From Streptomyces fumigatiscleroticus (GTDB taxonomy: Bacteria > Actinomycetota > Actinomycetes > Streptomycetales > Streptomycetaceae), in contig NZ_BMQF01000002.1 of assembly GCF_014647975.1 (NCBI RefSeq), positions 62,001 through 126,000 on the forward strand: DNA of 64,000 nucleotides, written 5' to 3'. The position numbers were made by a program, and so were the translations under genes. Positions 46,867 to 54,112 of this stretch are shown here, piece after piece. Position 1 is the stretch's first letter. Each line of letters begins with the position of its first letter. Under the pieces are notes generated by a model, which saw only the letters and a list, made by a program, of their open reading frames with translations, was not told the origin of the DNA and ran no database searches.

Positions 46867-46908
46867 GACAAGCGACAAGCGACAAGCGACAAGCGACAAG
46901 CGACAAGC
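46867..46908. repeat. 7-bp tandem repeat (GACAAGC) x6
   Basis: Six perfect consecutive copies of GACAAGC are followed by a degenerate GACAACC. Variants (GACACCC, GACAACC) also occur just upstream. The array lies 16 bp beyond the stop of the convergent acetyltransferase-like gene. It is a simple-sequence repeat prone to slippage. Confidence 0.9.
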
Positions 46909-46924
46909 GACAACCGAGGGCACG

Positions 46925-48010
46925 TCAGCGCTCACGCAGCCGCCCCAGCCCCGCCAGTGTCCGCGCCGCGGCCCCGGCCAGCCGCGGCCGGTTCCGCACG
47001 AAGCGCCGCGCCGCCCGGGCCGGCTCCCGCCCCAGCCGGTAGGCGGCCCCGCCCGGCCCCGGGCACACCACCGCGCCCTCGTGGACGAGCAGGTCACGGG
47101 TCTTGAGCGACTCCTTGTAGCGCGCCGGCCCGCTGCCCAGGTCGACCATGCGGATCCCCTCGGCGGCCGCCGCGCGGAGCATCCGCAGGTGCAGCACCAG
47201 CCCGGGCGAGTACTTGCCGTACGCGCGGTCGTACGCCGGGAACCACCAGGACAGCACGGTGCGCGAGCGCAGCCCGAAGTGCGCGGCGACGGGCCGGCCG
47301 GCGGCGTAGAGCACGGACAGCACCCCGCGGCACTCCGCCTCCTCGCTCTCCCCGAGCAGTTCCACCAGCCCGGTGATCCACTCCTGCGCGAACCGGTCCC
47401 GCCGGCCCGTGCGGCGGTACTGCGCGGACTTCCACCGCATCAGCTCCCGCAGCGCGGCCGGGTCCCTGGAGTCGTAGACGAACCGCACCTCGCCCACCTG
47501 CCGGGCCAGCCGGCGCTCCTTGGCCAGGGTCTGTTTCAGGAAGCCGGGCGACCTCTCGCGCAGCCGGTGAGCGTAGTGCTCGTACCCCTCGCCGATGTCG
47601 ACGACCGGCGAGGCCAGCTCCTCCACCGCGTACGGCACGAACGCGTCCTGGCCCGCTTCGAGATTGTCGAACTCCCAGGACGACAGCCCGCAGGCCCGCA
47701 GCAGCCCGAGCGTGTCGGGCCGGATTCCGGGACGCAGGACGGCCCCCTGGCTGTCCGACACCCCCAGCCCGATGGCCCGGCCCCGCCCCAACGGCCCCTT
47801 CTCGTAGGGGAAGAAGCCGACCGGGGAGCCGTCCTCCTGCAACACCGCGACTCTGGCACCGGGCCGGACCCGGCCGACCGCCGTGGTGAACACCGGGTCC
47901 AGGAAGGGGTTGGCCGGTGCCCTGGACTCCGTCCGTATCTCCCGCCACATCTTGTGGTCGCTGTCGCCCAGTTCTTCCGGCCTCAGGACGAGAACGCGCT
48001 TTTCAGGCAT
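46925..48010 (-). CDS. FemAB/BioF2-like GNAT acetyltransferase
   Basis: The 361-residue protein is read from ATG at 48010 (MPEKRVLVLRPEEL), chosen because AGGAGG lies five bases upstream. It has the double-GNAT fold of the CelD/FemAB group: NPFLDPVFTTAVGRVRPGAR, GRAIGLGVSDSQG, SPGFLKQTLAKERRLARQVG, and the conserved AHFGLRSRTVLSWWFPAYDRAYGKYSPGLVL block. MVDLGSGPARYKESLKTRD follows near the end. Such proteins transfer acyl or aminoacyl groups in envelope polysaccharide or peptidoglycan assembly. No polysaccharide cluster is visible around it. Confidence 0.83.
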   Translation of the reverse strand: MPEKRVLVLRPEELGDSDHKMWREIRTESRAPANPFLDPVFTTAVGRVRPGARVAVLQEDGSPVGFFPYEKGPLGRGRAIGLGVSDSQGAVLRPGIRPDTLGLLRACGLSSWEFDNLEAGQDAFVPYAVEELASPVVDIGEGYEHYAHRLRERSPGFLKQTLAKERRLARQVGEVRFVYDSRDPAALRELMRWKSAQYRRTGRRDRFAQEWITGLVELLGESEEAECRGVLSVLYAAGRPVAAHFGLRSRTVLSWWFPAYDRAYGKYSPGLVLHLRMLRAAAAEGIRMVDLGSGPARYKESLKTRDLLVHEGAVVCPGPGGAAYRLGREPARAARRFVRNRPRLAGAAARTLAGLGRLRER

Positions 48011-48127
48011 GTACGCCTCCTGTGTCATGGACTGTTCCGGACACATGAAGGCCTGCTCATCGCCGCGAAACGGCACCGGGCAGTACTCAGGCCGCACGGC
48101 GCAGGCCCTGGTGGGTACCGCCTTCGC

Positions 48128-48520
48128 TCAGCAGCGGAAGGACTGCAACTCGCTCGCGTTCCGCGCGGGACCGGCCGCTCCGGGCCGCTGTGCCGGGGCC
48201 GCCGGGCGGACTTCCGTACCGCCGCGGCCCGCCGTGGACGCCCGTGCCGGGACACCGGTCACCGCGGGGCCCGTCCCGGCCGTCCCGGCGGTCCTCGCCG
48301 ACCGGGCCGGCGGGGACCCGTCCGAGGTGTCCTCCTCGCACGGGCAGGGTTCACCGACGTTCTCGGCACCGGTGTCCGGGGCCGTGTCTCTCGTCCCGGT
48401 GTCCACGGCGGCCGTGGCCGGGACCGCCGCGCGCGCGTCGGGCGCCGGGCCTGGGACGAGGAGGTGCAGGAACAGCACCGACGTCAGCAGGACCACCGCC
48501 GCTGCCCATCGACGCCGCAC
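48128..48520 (-). CDS. Small membrane/secreted protein with C-terminal Cys
   Basis: A likely 130-residue protein read from GTG at 48520, with AGGAG seven bases upstream. It begins VRRRWAAAVVLLTSVLFLHLLVP, a membrane anchor or signal of about 20 residues. A low-complexity Ala/Thr/Pro-rich part follows, with an EPCPCEED acidic-Cys motif, and it ends ASELQSFRC. I do not recognise the family, although Streptomyces encode several small proteins with this plan. It is upstream of the FemAB-like gene on the same strand. Whether it is real needs support from conservation. Confidence 0.5.
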   Translation of the reverse strand: MRRRWAAAVVLLTSVLFLHLLVPGPAPDARAAVPATAAVDTGTRDTAPDTGAENVGEPCPCEEDTSDGSPPARSARTAGTAGTGPAVTGVPARASTAGRGGTEVRPAAPAQRPGAAGPARNASELQSFRC

Positions 48521-48690
48521 CCTCGGACTCCTGACCTGGGACTCGGCGGGGGACGACGGACGCCCCGAGGGGGCGGGCGCCGGACGGCTCCCCCGCATCC
48601 GCCCGGCCGTGCCTTCCAGTAGGCCGAGCGCACCCCACCCCGTCAAGCCCTCCCGGCACGATTCGGCGCACTCGGCACGGCCGTCGGCCC

Positions 48691-48720
48691 GCGTGCCCCG
48701 CGCCACGGCGCGGGGCACGC
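48691..48720 (-). terminator. Terminator after the MDR oxidoreductase gene
   Basis: A 14-bp perfect palindrome (GCGTGCCCCGCGCC at 48691-48704 with 48707-48720) leaves two unpaired bases, in practice 13 bp with a 4-nt loop. It begins 31 bp after the stop of the minus-strand oxidoreductase gene at 48752. Confidence 0.85.
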
Positions 48721-48751
48721 ACACGGGCCGGGAAACGGCCGGGAGCCGGGT

Positions 48752-49774
48752 TCAGAGCTTGACGACCATCTTCCCGGTGTTGTCGCCGCGCAGGACGCCC
48801 AGGAAGGCGTCCAGCGTGTTGTCGATGCCCTCGACGAACGTCTCGCGGTACTTCAGCTGCCCGGAGCGGACCCAGGCGCCGACCTCCTCGACGAACTGCG
48901 GCTGGAGGTCGTAGTGGTCGCCGACCAGCACGCCCTCGACGCGCAGCCGGTTCTGAAGGATCTTGACCATGTTGCGCGGGCCGGGGGCCGGCTCGGTGGC
49001 GTTGTACTGCGAGATCATGCCGCAGATCACCGCACGGCCGCGCAGGTTGAGCGCGCCGATCGCGGCCTCCAGGTGCTCGCCGCCGACGTTGTCGAAGTAC
49101 AGGTCGATGCCGTCCGGGGCGGCCTGCTTCAGCTGCTCCCACACGGGGCCGTTCTTGTAGTTGAAGGCCGCGTCGAAGCCGTACTCCTCGGTCAGCAGCC
49201 GCACCTTCTCGTCGGACCCGGCGGAGCCGATGACCCGGGAGGCGCCCTTCAACTTGGCGATCTGCCCGACCTGGCTGCCGACGGCGCCCGCCGCGCCGGA
49301 GACGAACACCGCGTCGCCCTCCTTGAAGGCGCCGACCCGCAGCAGCCCGGCGTAGGCGGTCAGGCCGGTCATGCCCAGCACACCGAGGTACGCGCTCAGC
49401 GGCGCGGCCTGGGGGTCCACCTTGACGGCGTGCTTGGCGGAGACGGCGGCGTACTCGCGCCAGCCGGAGGAGTGCAGGACGTGGTCGCCGACGGACAGGC
49501 CCTCGGCCTCGGAGGCGACGACCTCGCCGACCGCGCCGCCCTGCATGACCTTGTTCAGTTCGAAGGGCTCGACGTAGGACTTGGCGGCGCTCATCCGGCC
49601 GCGCATGTAGGGGTCGACGGACAGGTACAGGTTCCGGACCAGCACCTGGCCCTCGCGCGGCTTCGGGAGCTCGGCCTCGACCAGGGCGAAGTCCTCGGGC
49701 TTCGGCCAGCCCACCGGACGGCTGAGGAGATGCCATTCACGGTTGACGGCGGGGAGGGAGGGGGAGTCGGTCAT
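48752..49774 (-). CDS. NADP-dependent oxidoreductase (MDR, CurA/leukotriene reductase-like)
   Basis: The 340-residue protein begins MTDSPSLPAVNREWHLLSRPVG. It has SVDPYMRGRMSAAKSYV, AYAGLLRVGAFKEGDAVFVSG, the nucleotide-binding AAGAVGSQVGQIAKLKG, and FDNVGGEHLEAAIGALN. It lacks zinc ligands, as expected for this zinc-free MDR branch. It reduces double bonds of enones such as 15-oxo-prostaglandins or plant-type alkenals. A MarR gene is divergent 100 bp away and is the natural regulator. Confidence 0.92.
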   Translation of the reverse strand: MTDSPSLPAVNREWHLLSRPVGWPKPEDFALVEAELPKPREGQVLVRNLYLSVDPYMRGRMSAAKSYVEPFELNKVMQGGAVGEVVASEAEGLSVGDHVLHSSGWREYAAVSAKHAVKVDPQAAPLSAYLGVLGMTGLTAYAGLLRVGAFKEGDAVFVSGAAGAVGSQVGQIAKLKGASRVIGSAGSDEKVRLLTEEYGFDAAFNYKNGPVWEQLKQAAPDGIDLYFDNVGGEHLEAAIGALNLRGRAVICGMISQYNATEPAPGPRNMVKILQNRLRVEGVLVGDHYDLQPQFVEEVGAWVRSGQLKYRETFVEGIDNTLDAFLGVLRGDNTGKMVVKL

Positions 49775-49874
49775 GGAGCGCCTTTCCTCGGTGGCACGAC
49801 AGATAGTTCACTACCTGAAACAACCATGCGCCTCAACATTTCACGTTGTCAAACAACCGGGTACCCTGAATGCC
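49775..49874. promoter_or_regulatory. Divergent MDR/MarR control region
   Basis: The 100-bp gap has AT-rich dyad-like sequence. CAACATTTCACGTTG at 49833-49847 has CAAC/GTTG arms, and a TTGTTTCAGGTAGTGAAC-like segment (minus strand, near 49806-49823) resembles a second half. One or both could be the MarR operator controlling both genes. Confidence 0.45.
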
Positions 49875-50312
49875 ATGGCCACACCACACCGGACGCCCCG
49901 CCCCGATGCGCTGACCCTGGAGGTCGTCGAGCTCATCGGCGAGGTCGTGGCCCGTTTCCACGCGGACTACGAGGAGGCGGCGGCGGAGCACACGCTGACC
50001 GGGGCGCAGGCCCGGCTGCTGAGCCTGCTGTCACTGGAGCCGCTGCCGATGCGGAGACTGGCCCAGAAGCTGAGGTGCGAGCCGTCGAACGTCACCGGGA
50101 TCGTGGACCGGCTGGAGGCCCGGGGGCTGGTGGAACGGCGGCCTGATCCGGCCGACCGGCGGGTGAAGGTGGCCGCGGCGACGGAGGAGGGCCGCCGGGT
50201 GGCCCGCAGCCTGCGCGAGTCCCTGCGCTTCGCCCGCGAGCCGCTGGCGGAGCTCTCCGAGGCCGAACGCCTGTCCCTACGGGACGCGCTGCGCCGCATG
50301 CTGGGCAGCTGA
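49875..50312 (+). CDS. MarR family transcriptional regulator
   Basis: The 145-residue protein starts MATPHRTPRPDALTLEVVEL. The winged helix is LTGAQARLLSLLSLEPLPMRRLAQKL, then RCEPSNVTGIVDRLEARGLVERRPDPADRRVKVAAATEEG, the standard MarR recognition helix and wing. The C-terminal helices give the dimer. It is divergent from the NADP oxidoreductase and probably represses it until a phenolic or electrophilic ligand binds. A longer frame upstream runs through the promoter and is not used. Confidence 0.9.
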   Translation: MATPHRTPRPDALTLEVVELIGEVVARFHADYEEAAAEHTLTGAQARLLSLLSLEPLPMRRLAQKLRCEPSNVTGIVDRLEARGLVERRPDPADRRVKVAAATEEGRRVARSLRESLRFAREPLAELSEAERLSLRDALRRMLGS

Positions 50313-50330
50313 CCAGCACCCCGAGCCACC

Positions 50331-50691
50331 CGGCCAACCGCACCCGAAAGGGGCGCGGGCAACCGCGCCCTGAAGGGACGCGGGGAACTGCCCCCTGAAG
50401 GGACGCGGGGAACTGCGCCCTGAAGGGACGCGGGGAACTGCGCCCTGAAGGGACGCGGGGAACTGCGCCCTGAAGGGACGCGGGGAACTGCGCCCTGAAG
50501 GGACGCGGGGAACTGCGCGACCAGCCACGACGAACCCGCGGACGACCCACCACCGAACCCCGACGAACCGCCCCAGGCACCGCCAACCGCACCCGAAAGG
50601 GGCGCGGGCAACCGCGCCCTGAAGGGGCGCGGGGAACTGCGCGACCAGCCACGACGAACCCGCGGACGACCCACCACCGAACCCCGGCGGG
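50331..50691 (+). repeat. Duplicated intergenic element with 25-bp unit expanded to six copies
   Basis: The same block (GCCAACCGCACCCGAAAGG ... 25-bp unit ... GCGACCAGCCACGACGAACC ... CACCACCGAACCCC) occurs twice, at about 50331-50570 and 50587-50691. In the first block the 25-bp unit (GCCCTGAAGGGACGCGGGG plus AACTGC) is repeated six times, at 50366, 50391, 50416, 50441, 50466 and 50491. In the second it is single. The units contain a short hairpin, and they match elements at 22800-22905 and 46771-46836. Confidence 0.92.
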
Positions 50692-50695
50692 ACGC

Positions 50696-51538
50696 TCAGG
50701 TGCACCACCACAGGAACCGGTCACACGTCTTCGTCGGCGTGGGCGCCGGCTCCGGCGACGGCGACGGTGACGCGGCCGTAGGCCCGGCCCCCGTCGGCGT
50801 CGGAGCGGGCGCCCCCGCGGGCGGCGGCGAGGAGGCCGCGCCCGGCGCGCCCGGCGACGCACCCTCCGCCGACGCCGACGGAGCGCCCGCCGCCCCGTCC
50901 TCCGCCTCCTCGGACTCCTGCCCGTGCGGGGACTCCGACGCCGCCGACGGGGAGCCGGAGGCCGCCTCCCCGGACGGCGATGCGGACGCCGTGCCCGCCC
51001 GGTCCGTGTCCGTCAGGGGTTCGGCCGTCCCGCCGGTCTCCAGCGACACCGCCTCGTCGGCCGGCCCGCCCGCGGCGGCCGCGGGCCGGGGCGTGGAGCC
51101 CGGCGCGTCCAGGCCGAGTTCGGCGAGGCTCAGCCCGCCGGCCGCCAGCAGGAATCCGGCGGCGACCAGCAGCGCGCGGCGCCGGCGCCGACGGTGCGCC
51201 GCGGCTTTGCGATCGCGGCGACCGGCACGCCCGCCGTCCACGCCGTCCACGCCGTCCACGCCGTCCGGAGCGGCCGGCCCGCCGGCGCCCCCGGCGTCCC
51301 CGGCACCCCCGGCGCCCCCGGCGTCCCGCGCGCGGTCCTGGCGGCGTCCGCCCCGGCGCCGGACGGCCCGCCCCGGCGGCTCGCCGGGCCGCTCCTCGTA
51401 CGGCCCCGCGTCCGGGTCCGTTCGCGAACGCACGCCGTCCTGTTCCGCGTGGGCGCCGGGCTGTTCGGCCGGGATGCCGCACCCCGGGCAGACGAGGGCG
51501 CCGTTGAGGTGCCGTCGGCACGGGTGGCAGTAGTCCAT
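50696..51538 (-). CDS. SCO2400-like zinc-ribbon membrane protein with repeat linker
   Basis: The 280-residue protein begins MDYCHPCRRHLNGALVCPGCG, a zinc ribbon with CxxC pairs at Cys4/Cys7 and Cys17/Cys20. A hydrophilic region follows with collagen-like Gly-Ala and Asp-Gly-Val repeats (about 70-102), the latter encoded by a 9-bp tandem repeat at 51233-51259. One membrane span is ALLVAAGFLLAAGGLSLAELG (about 121-141). The outer part is Ser/Pro/Ala-rich and ends KTCDRFLWWCT. This N-terminus is characteristic of a Streptomyces family of unknown function, with an inside zinc ribbon, one TM and an extracellular tail. Confidence 0.75.
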   Translation of the reverse strand: MDYCHPCRRHLNGALVCPGCGIPAEQPGAHAEQDGVRSRTDPDAGPYEERPGEPPGRAVRRRGGRRQDRARDAGGAGGAGDAGGAGGPAAPDGVDGVDGVDGGRAGRRDRKAAAHRRRRRRALLVAAGFLLAAGGLSLAELGLDAPGSTPRPAAAAGGPADEAVSLETGGTAEPLTDTDRAGTASASPSGEAASGSPSAASESPHGQESEEAEDGAAGAPSASAEGASPGAPGAASSPPPAGAPAPTPTGAGPTAASPSPSPEPAPTPTKTCDRFLWWCT

Positions 51539-51800
51539 GACGCCGGAAGATTAAGTTCCGGCACGGCAGCGTTCCTAGAGGCGGCTGTGAAAGTTGTGTG
51601 GGGAACCGTTACGCCGTTTCGAAACCGGCTGTCGAAAATTTCGAAACTGTCGAAACCGTTATGCGTTCGACCCATTGACACTCCGACCGACCCGTCTTTA
51701 CTGTCACGCCAGCATTTCGAACGCGTGCCGAAATACCGAACACGCGCCGACCGAAACCAACGAGCCGACGAAGCAGACGACGCAGCAAGGGGCAACTGCC
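51539..51800. promoter_or_regulatory. Promoter and operator region of the sugar-acid operon
   Basis: A 262-bp divergent region. A promoter-like pair is TTGACA (51675-51680) and TACTGT (51699-51704) with 18-bp spacing. Upstream lie GTTTCGAAAC (51616-51625) and CGAAAATTTCG (51633-51643), a CGAAA-N-TTTCG palindrome. Just downstream of the -10 is ATTTCG-9 bp-CGAAAT (51714-51734), overlapping CCGAAATACCGAAC (51728-51741). The dense TCGAAA sites on both sides of the promoter suggest control by two regulators or by one repressor with looping. Confidence 0.6.
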
Positions 51801-52964
51801 GTGCGCATCACCGGAATCAGCACACACGTGGTCGGGACGCCGTGGCGCAACCTGACGTACGTCCAGGTGCACACCGACGAGGGCATCACCGGAGTCGGTG
51901 AGACCCGGATGCTGGGGCACACCGACGCCCTCCTCGGATACCTGAAGGAAGCCGAGGCCAACCACATTCTCGGTTCCGACCCGTTCGCTGTCGAGGATCT
52001 GGTCCGCCGCATGAAGTACGGCGACTACGGCCGGGCCGGCGAGATCGTGATGTCCGGCATCGCCGTGATCGAGATGGCCTGCTGGGACATCAAGGGCAAG
52101 GCCCTCGGGGTGCCCGTGTGGCAGCTGCTCGGTGGCAAGGTCACCGACAAGGTCAAGGCGTACGCCAACGGCTGGTACACCACCGAGCGGACCCCGGAGG
52201 CCTACCACAAGGCCGCGCAGGGGGTCATGGAGCGCGGGTACCGGGCGCTGAAGATCGACCCGTTCGGGACCGGGCACTTCGAGCTGGACCACGAGCAGAC
52301 CCTGTACGCCGTGTCCCTGATCGAGGCCGTGCGCGACGCCATCGGCCCCGAGGCCGAGCTGATGCTGGAGATGCACGGCCGGTTCTCGCCCGCGACCGCC
52401 GTCCGGCTCGCCCGCGAGCTGGCCCCCTTCAAGCCGGCCTGGCTGGAGGAGCCGGTGCCGCCGGAGAACCTGAAGGCGCTGCGGAAGGTGGCCGCCAAGG
52501 TCGACATGCCGGTCGCCACCGGCGAGCGCATCCACGACCGGATCGAGTTCCGCGAGCTGTTCGAGGACCAGGCCGTGGACATCATCCAGCCGGACGTCGG
52601 CCACATCGGCGGCATCTGGGAGACCCGGAAGCTCGCCGCCACCGCCGAGACCCACTACATGCTGGTCGCGCCGCACAACGTCGGCGGGTCCGTGCTGACC
52701 GCCGCCTCCCTCCAGGTCGGCTTCACCTCCCCCAACTTCAAGATCCTGGAGCACTTCAACGACTTCGCGGACGCGGAGATCAAGAAGGTGGTCAAGGGTG
52801 CGCCGCAGGTGGACCCGGAGGACGGCTGCTTCCACGTCTCCGACGCGCCCGGCCTCGGGGTCGAGCTCGACGTGGACGCGGCGGCCGAGTTCCCGCAGCA
52901 GCAGGCCCGGTTCGACCTGTGGGCCGAGGGCTGGGAGCAGCGCAACCCCAAGGGCACCAAGTGA
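51801..52964 (+). CDS. Enolase-superfamily sugar-acid dehydratase (galactonate dehydratase-like)
   Basis: The 387-residue protein starts with GTG, eight bases after AAGGGG. It is a mandelate-racemase subgroup barrel: capping domain 1-115, ALKIDPFG (150-155), metal-site strands MLEMHGR (Glu190), WLEEPVP (Glu216/217) and TGERI (Glu242), IIQPDVGHIGG and VAPHNVGG (His292). The match to DgoD-type acid-sugar dehydratases is good, but the first metal ligand is Glu rather than the Asp of E. coli DgoD, and the KxK/H base pattern differs. D-galactonate, or another aldonate such as arabinonate, is the likely substrate. It is followed 31 bp later by a dehydrogenase. Confidence 0.8.
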   Translation: MRITGISTHVVGTPWRNLTYVQVHTDEGITGVGETRMLGHTDALLGYLKEAEANHILGSDPFAVEDLVRRMKYGDYGRAGEIVMSGIAVIEMACWDIKGKALGVPVWQLLGGKVTDKVKAYANGWYTTERTPEAYHKAAQGVMERGYRALKIDPFGTGHFELDHEQTLYAVSLIEAVRDAIGPEAELMLEMHGRFSPATAVRLARELAPFKPAWLEEPVPPENLKALRKVAAKVDMPVATGERIHDRIEFRELFEDQAVDIIQPDVGHIGGIWETRKLAATAETHYMLVAPHNVGGSVLTAASLQVGFTSPNFKILEHFNDFADAEIKKVVKGAPQVDPEDGCFHVSDAPGLGVELDVDAAAEFPQQQARFDLWAEGWEQRNPKGTK

Positions 52965-52995
52965 GCACCCGGCCGTACGGTCCCGAAGGAGCGCC

Positions 52996-54000
52996 GTGAG
53001 CACCGCCGTCGTCGTCGAGGCGCCGGGCAGGCACCGGCTGACGGAGCACGAGCCCCGGCAGCCGGGAGCAGGCGAGGCCCTGGTGCGGGTGCACGCCGCC
53101 GGGATCTGCGGCAGCGACCGCGAGGTCTACCAGGGCAACCGGCCCGAGGGGTACGTGCGGTATCCGCTCACGCCCGGCCACGAGTGGTCCGGGACGGTGG
53201 CGGCGGTCGGCGCGGGCGTGCCCCAGTCGCTGGTCGGCCGGAAGGTGGTCGGTGAGGGCTTCCGCAACTGCCAGGTCTGCCACCGCTGCCACGAGGGCGA
53301 GACGACCCTGTGCACGGCCGGCTACGAGGAGACCGGGTTCACCCAGCCGGGCGCCATGGCGACCACGCTGACGCTCCCGGCCCGGCTGCTGCACGTGCTG
53401 CCGGAGGACGCCGATCTGACGGCGGCGGCCCTGCTGGAGCCCGCCGCCTGCGTCGCCGCCGCCGCGCTGAAGGCGAACGCCCGGCCCGGCGAGCGGGTGG
53501 CCGTCGTCGGCACCGGCACGCTCGGCATGTTCGCCGTGCAGTTCCTCGCGGCCGGCTCCCCGGCCGAGCTGCTGGTGGTCGGCACCCGGCGGGACCGCGA
53601 GGACCTGTCCCGGCGGTACGGGGCCACCGGCTTCCGCACCAAGGACCAGGAGCTGCCGGACGACTTCGACGTGGTGATCGAGACCGCCGGGTCCGCCGAC
53701 GCCGCCCGGGTCTCCGCCGGTCTGCTCCGGCGCGGCGGGCGCCTGGTGCTCACGGGCATCCCGGCGCCGGGCGCGCTCGGTCTCGACCCCACCGACCTCG
53801 TCGTACGGCAGCTGGAGGTGCACACCGTCTTCGGGGCGCCGCCGGACGCCTGGGCGCACACGGTGCGGGTCTTCGCGGCCGGGCTGCTCGATCCGCTGCC
53901 GCTGGTGACGCACGAGCTGCCGCTGGCCGAATTCCCGCGCGCCATCGAGCTGGTGGGGTCCGGTGACCCGAAGGTGGGCAAGGTGCTCCTGCGTCCCTGA
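52996..54000 (+). CDS. Zinc-dependent alcohol/polyol dehydrogenase
   Basis: The 334-residue protein starts with GTG after GAAGGAGCGCC. The catalytic zinc site has Cys38 (GICGSD) and His62-Glu63 (PGHEWSG). The structural zinc site has Cys92, Cys95, Cys98 and Cys106. A Rossmann fold follows at VAVVGTGTLGMFAVQFLAAG. It resembles sorbitol/threonine dehydrogenase-like MDRs. In the operon with an aldonate dehydratase it could oxidise the sugar to the lactone, or act on a later intermediate. A long hairpin follows its stop. Confidence 0.88.
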   Translation: MSTAVVVEAPGRHRLTEHEPRQPGAGEALVRVHAAGICGSDREVYQGNRPEGYVRYPLTPGHEWSGTVAAVGAGVPQSLVGRKVVGEGFRNCQVCHRCHEGETTLCTAGYEETGFTQPGAMATTLTLPARLLHVLPEDADLTAAALLEPAACVAAAALKANARPGERVAVVGTGTLGMFAVQFLAAGSPAELLVVGTRRDREDLSRRYGATGFRTKDQELPDDFDVVIETAGSADAARVSAGLLRRGGRLVLTGIPAPGALGLDPTDLVVRQLEVHTVFGAPPDAWAHTVRVFAAGLLDPLPLVTHELPLAEFPRAIELVGSGDPKVGKVLLRP

Positions 54001-54003
54001 GCC

Positions 54004-54048
54004 GTACGCCGGTACGGGGGCGACCTGACGGCCCCCGTACCGGCGTAC
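54004..54048 (+). terminator. Terminator after the dehydratase-dehydrogenase pair
   Basis: A perfect 18-bp stem (54004-54021 with 54031-54048; the left arm begins GTACGCCGGTACGGGGGC) carries a 9-nt loop. It starts 4 bp after the dehydrogenase stop, so the next gene must have its own promoter. Confidence 0.92.
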
Positions 54049-54082
54049 ACCCGGCACGCCCCCACCCTGAGCCGCGAACTTC

Positions 54083-54098
54083 GTCCGATATATCGAAC
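54083..54098. promoter_or_regulatory. Operator-like motif GTCCGATATATCGAAC
   Basis: A 16-bp partly palindromic motif (TTCGATATATCGGA on the other strand) lies 15 bp before the GTG of the next gene. It differs by one base from the motif at 63736-63751 before the arabinanase gene. It is also close to the motif at 51728-51741. Its location overlapping the probable transcription start suggests repression. Confidence 0.65.
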
Positions 54099-54112
54099 AC
54101 TAAGGACAGCTT

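Noticed and set aside
50366..50515. CRISPR-like array of 25-bp repeats
   Set aside because: The units are directly adjacent with no spacers and no cas genes nearby. It is a tandem repeat within a dispersed element.
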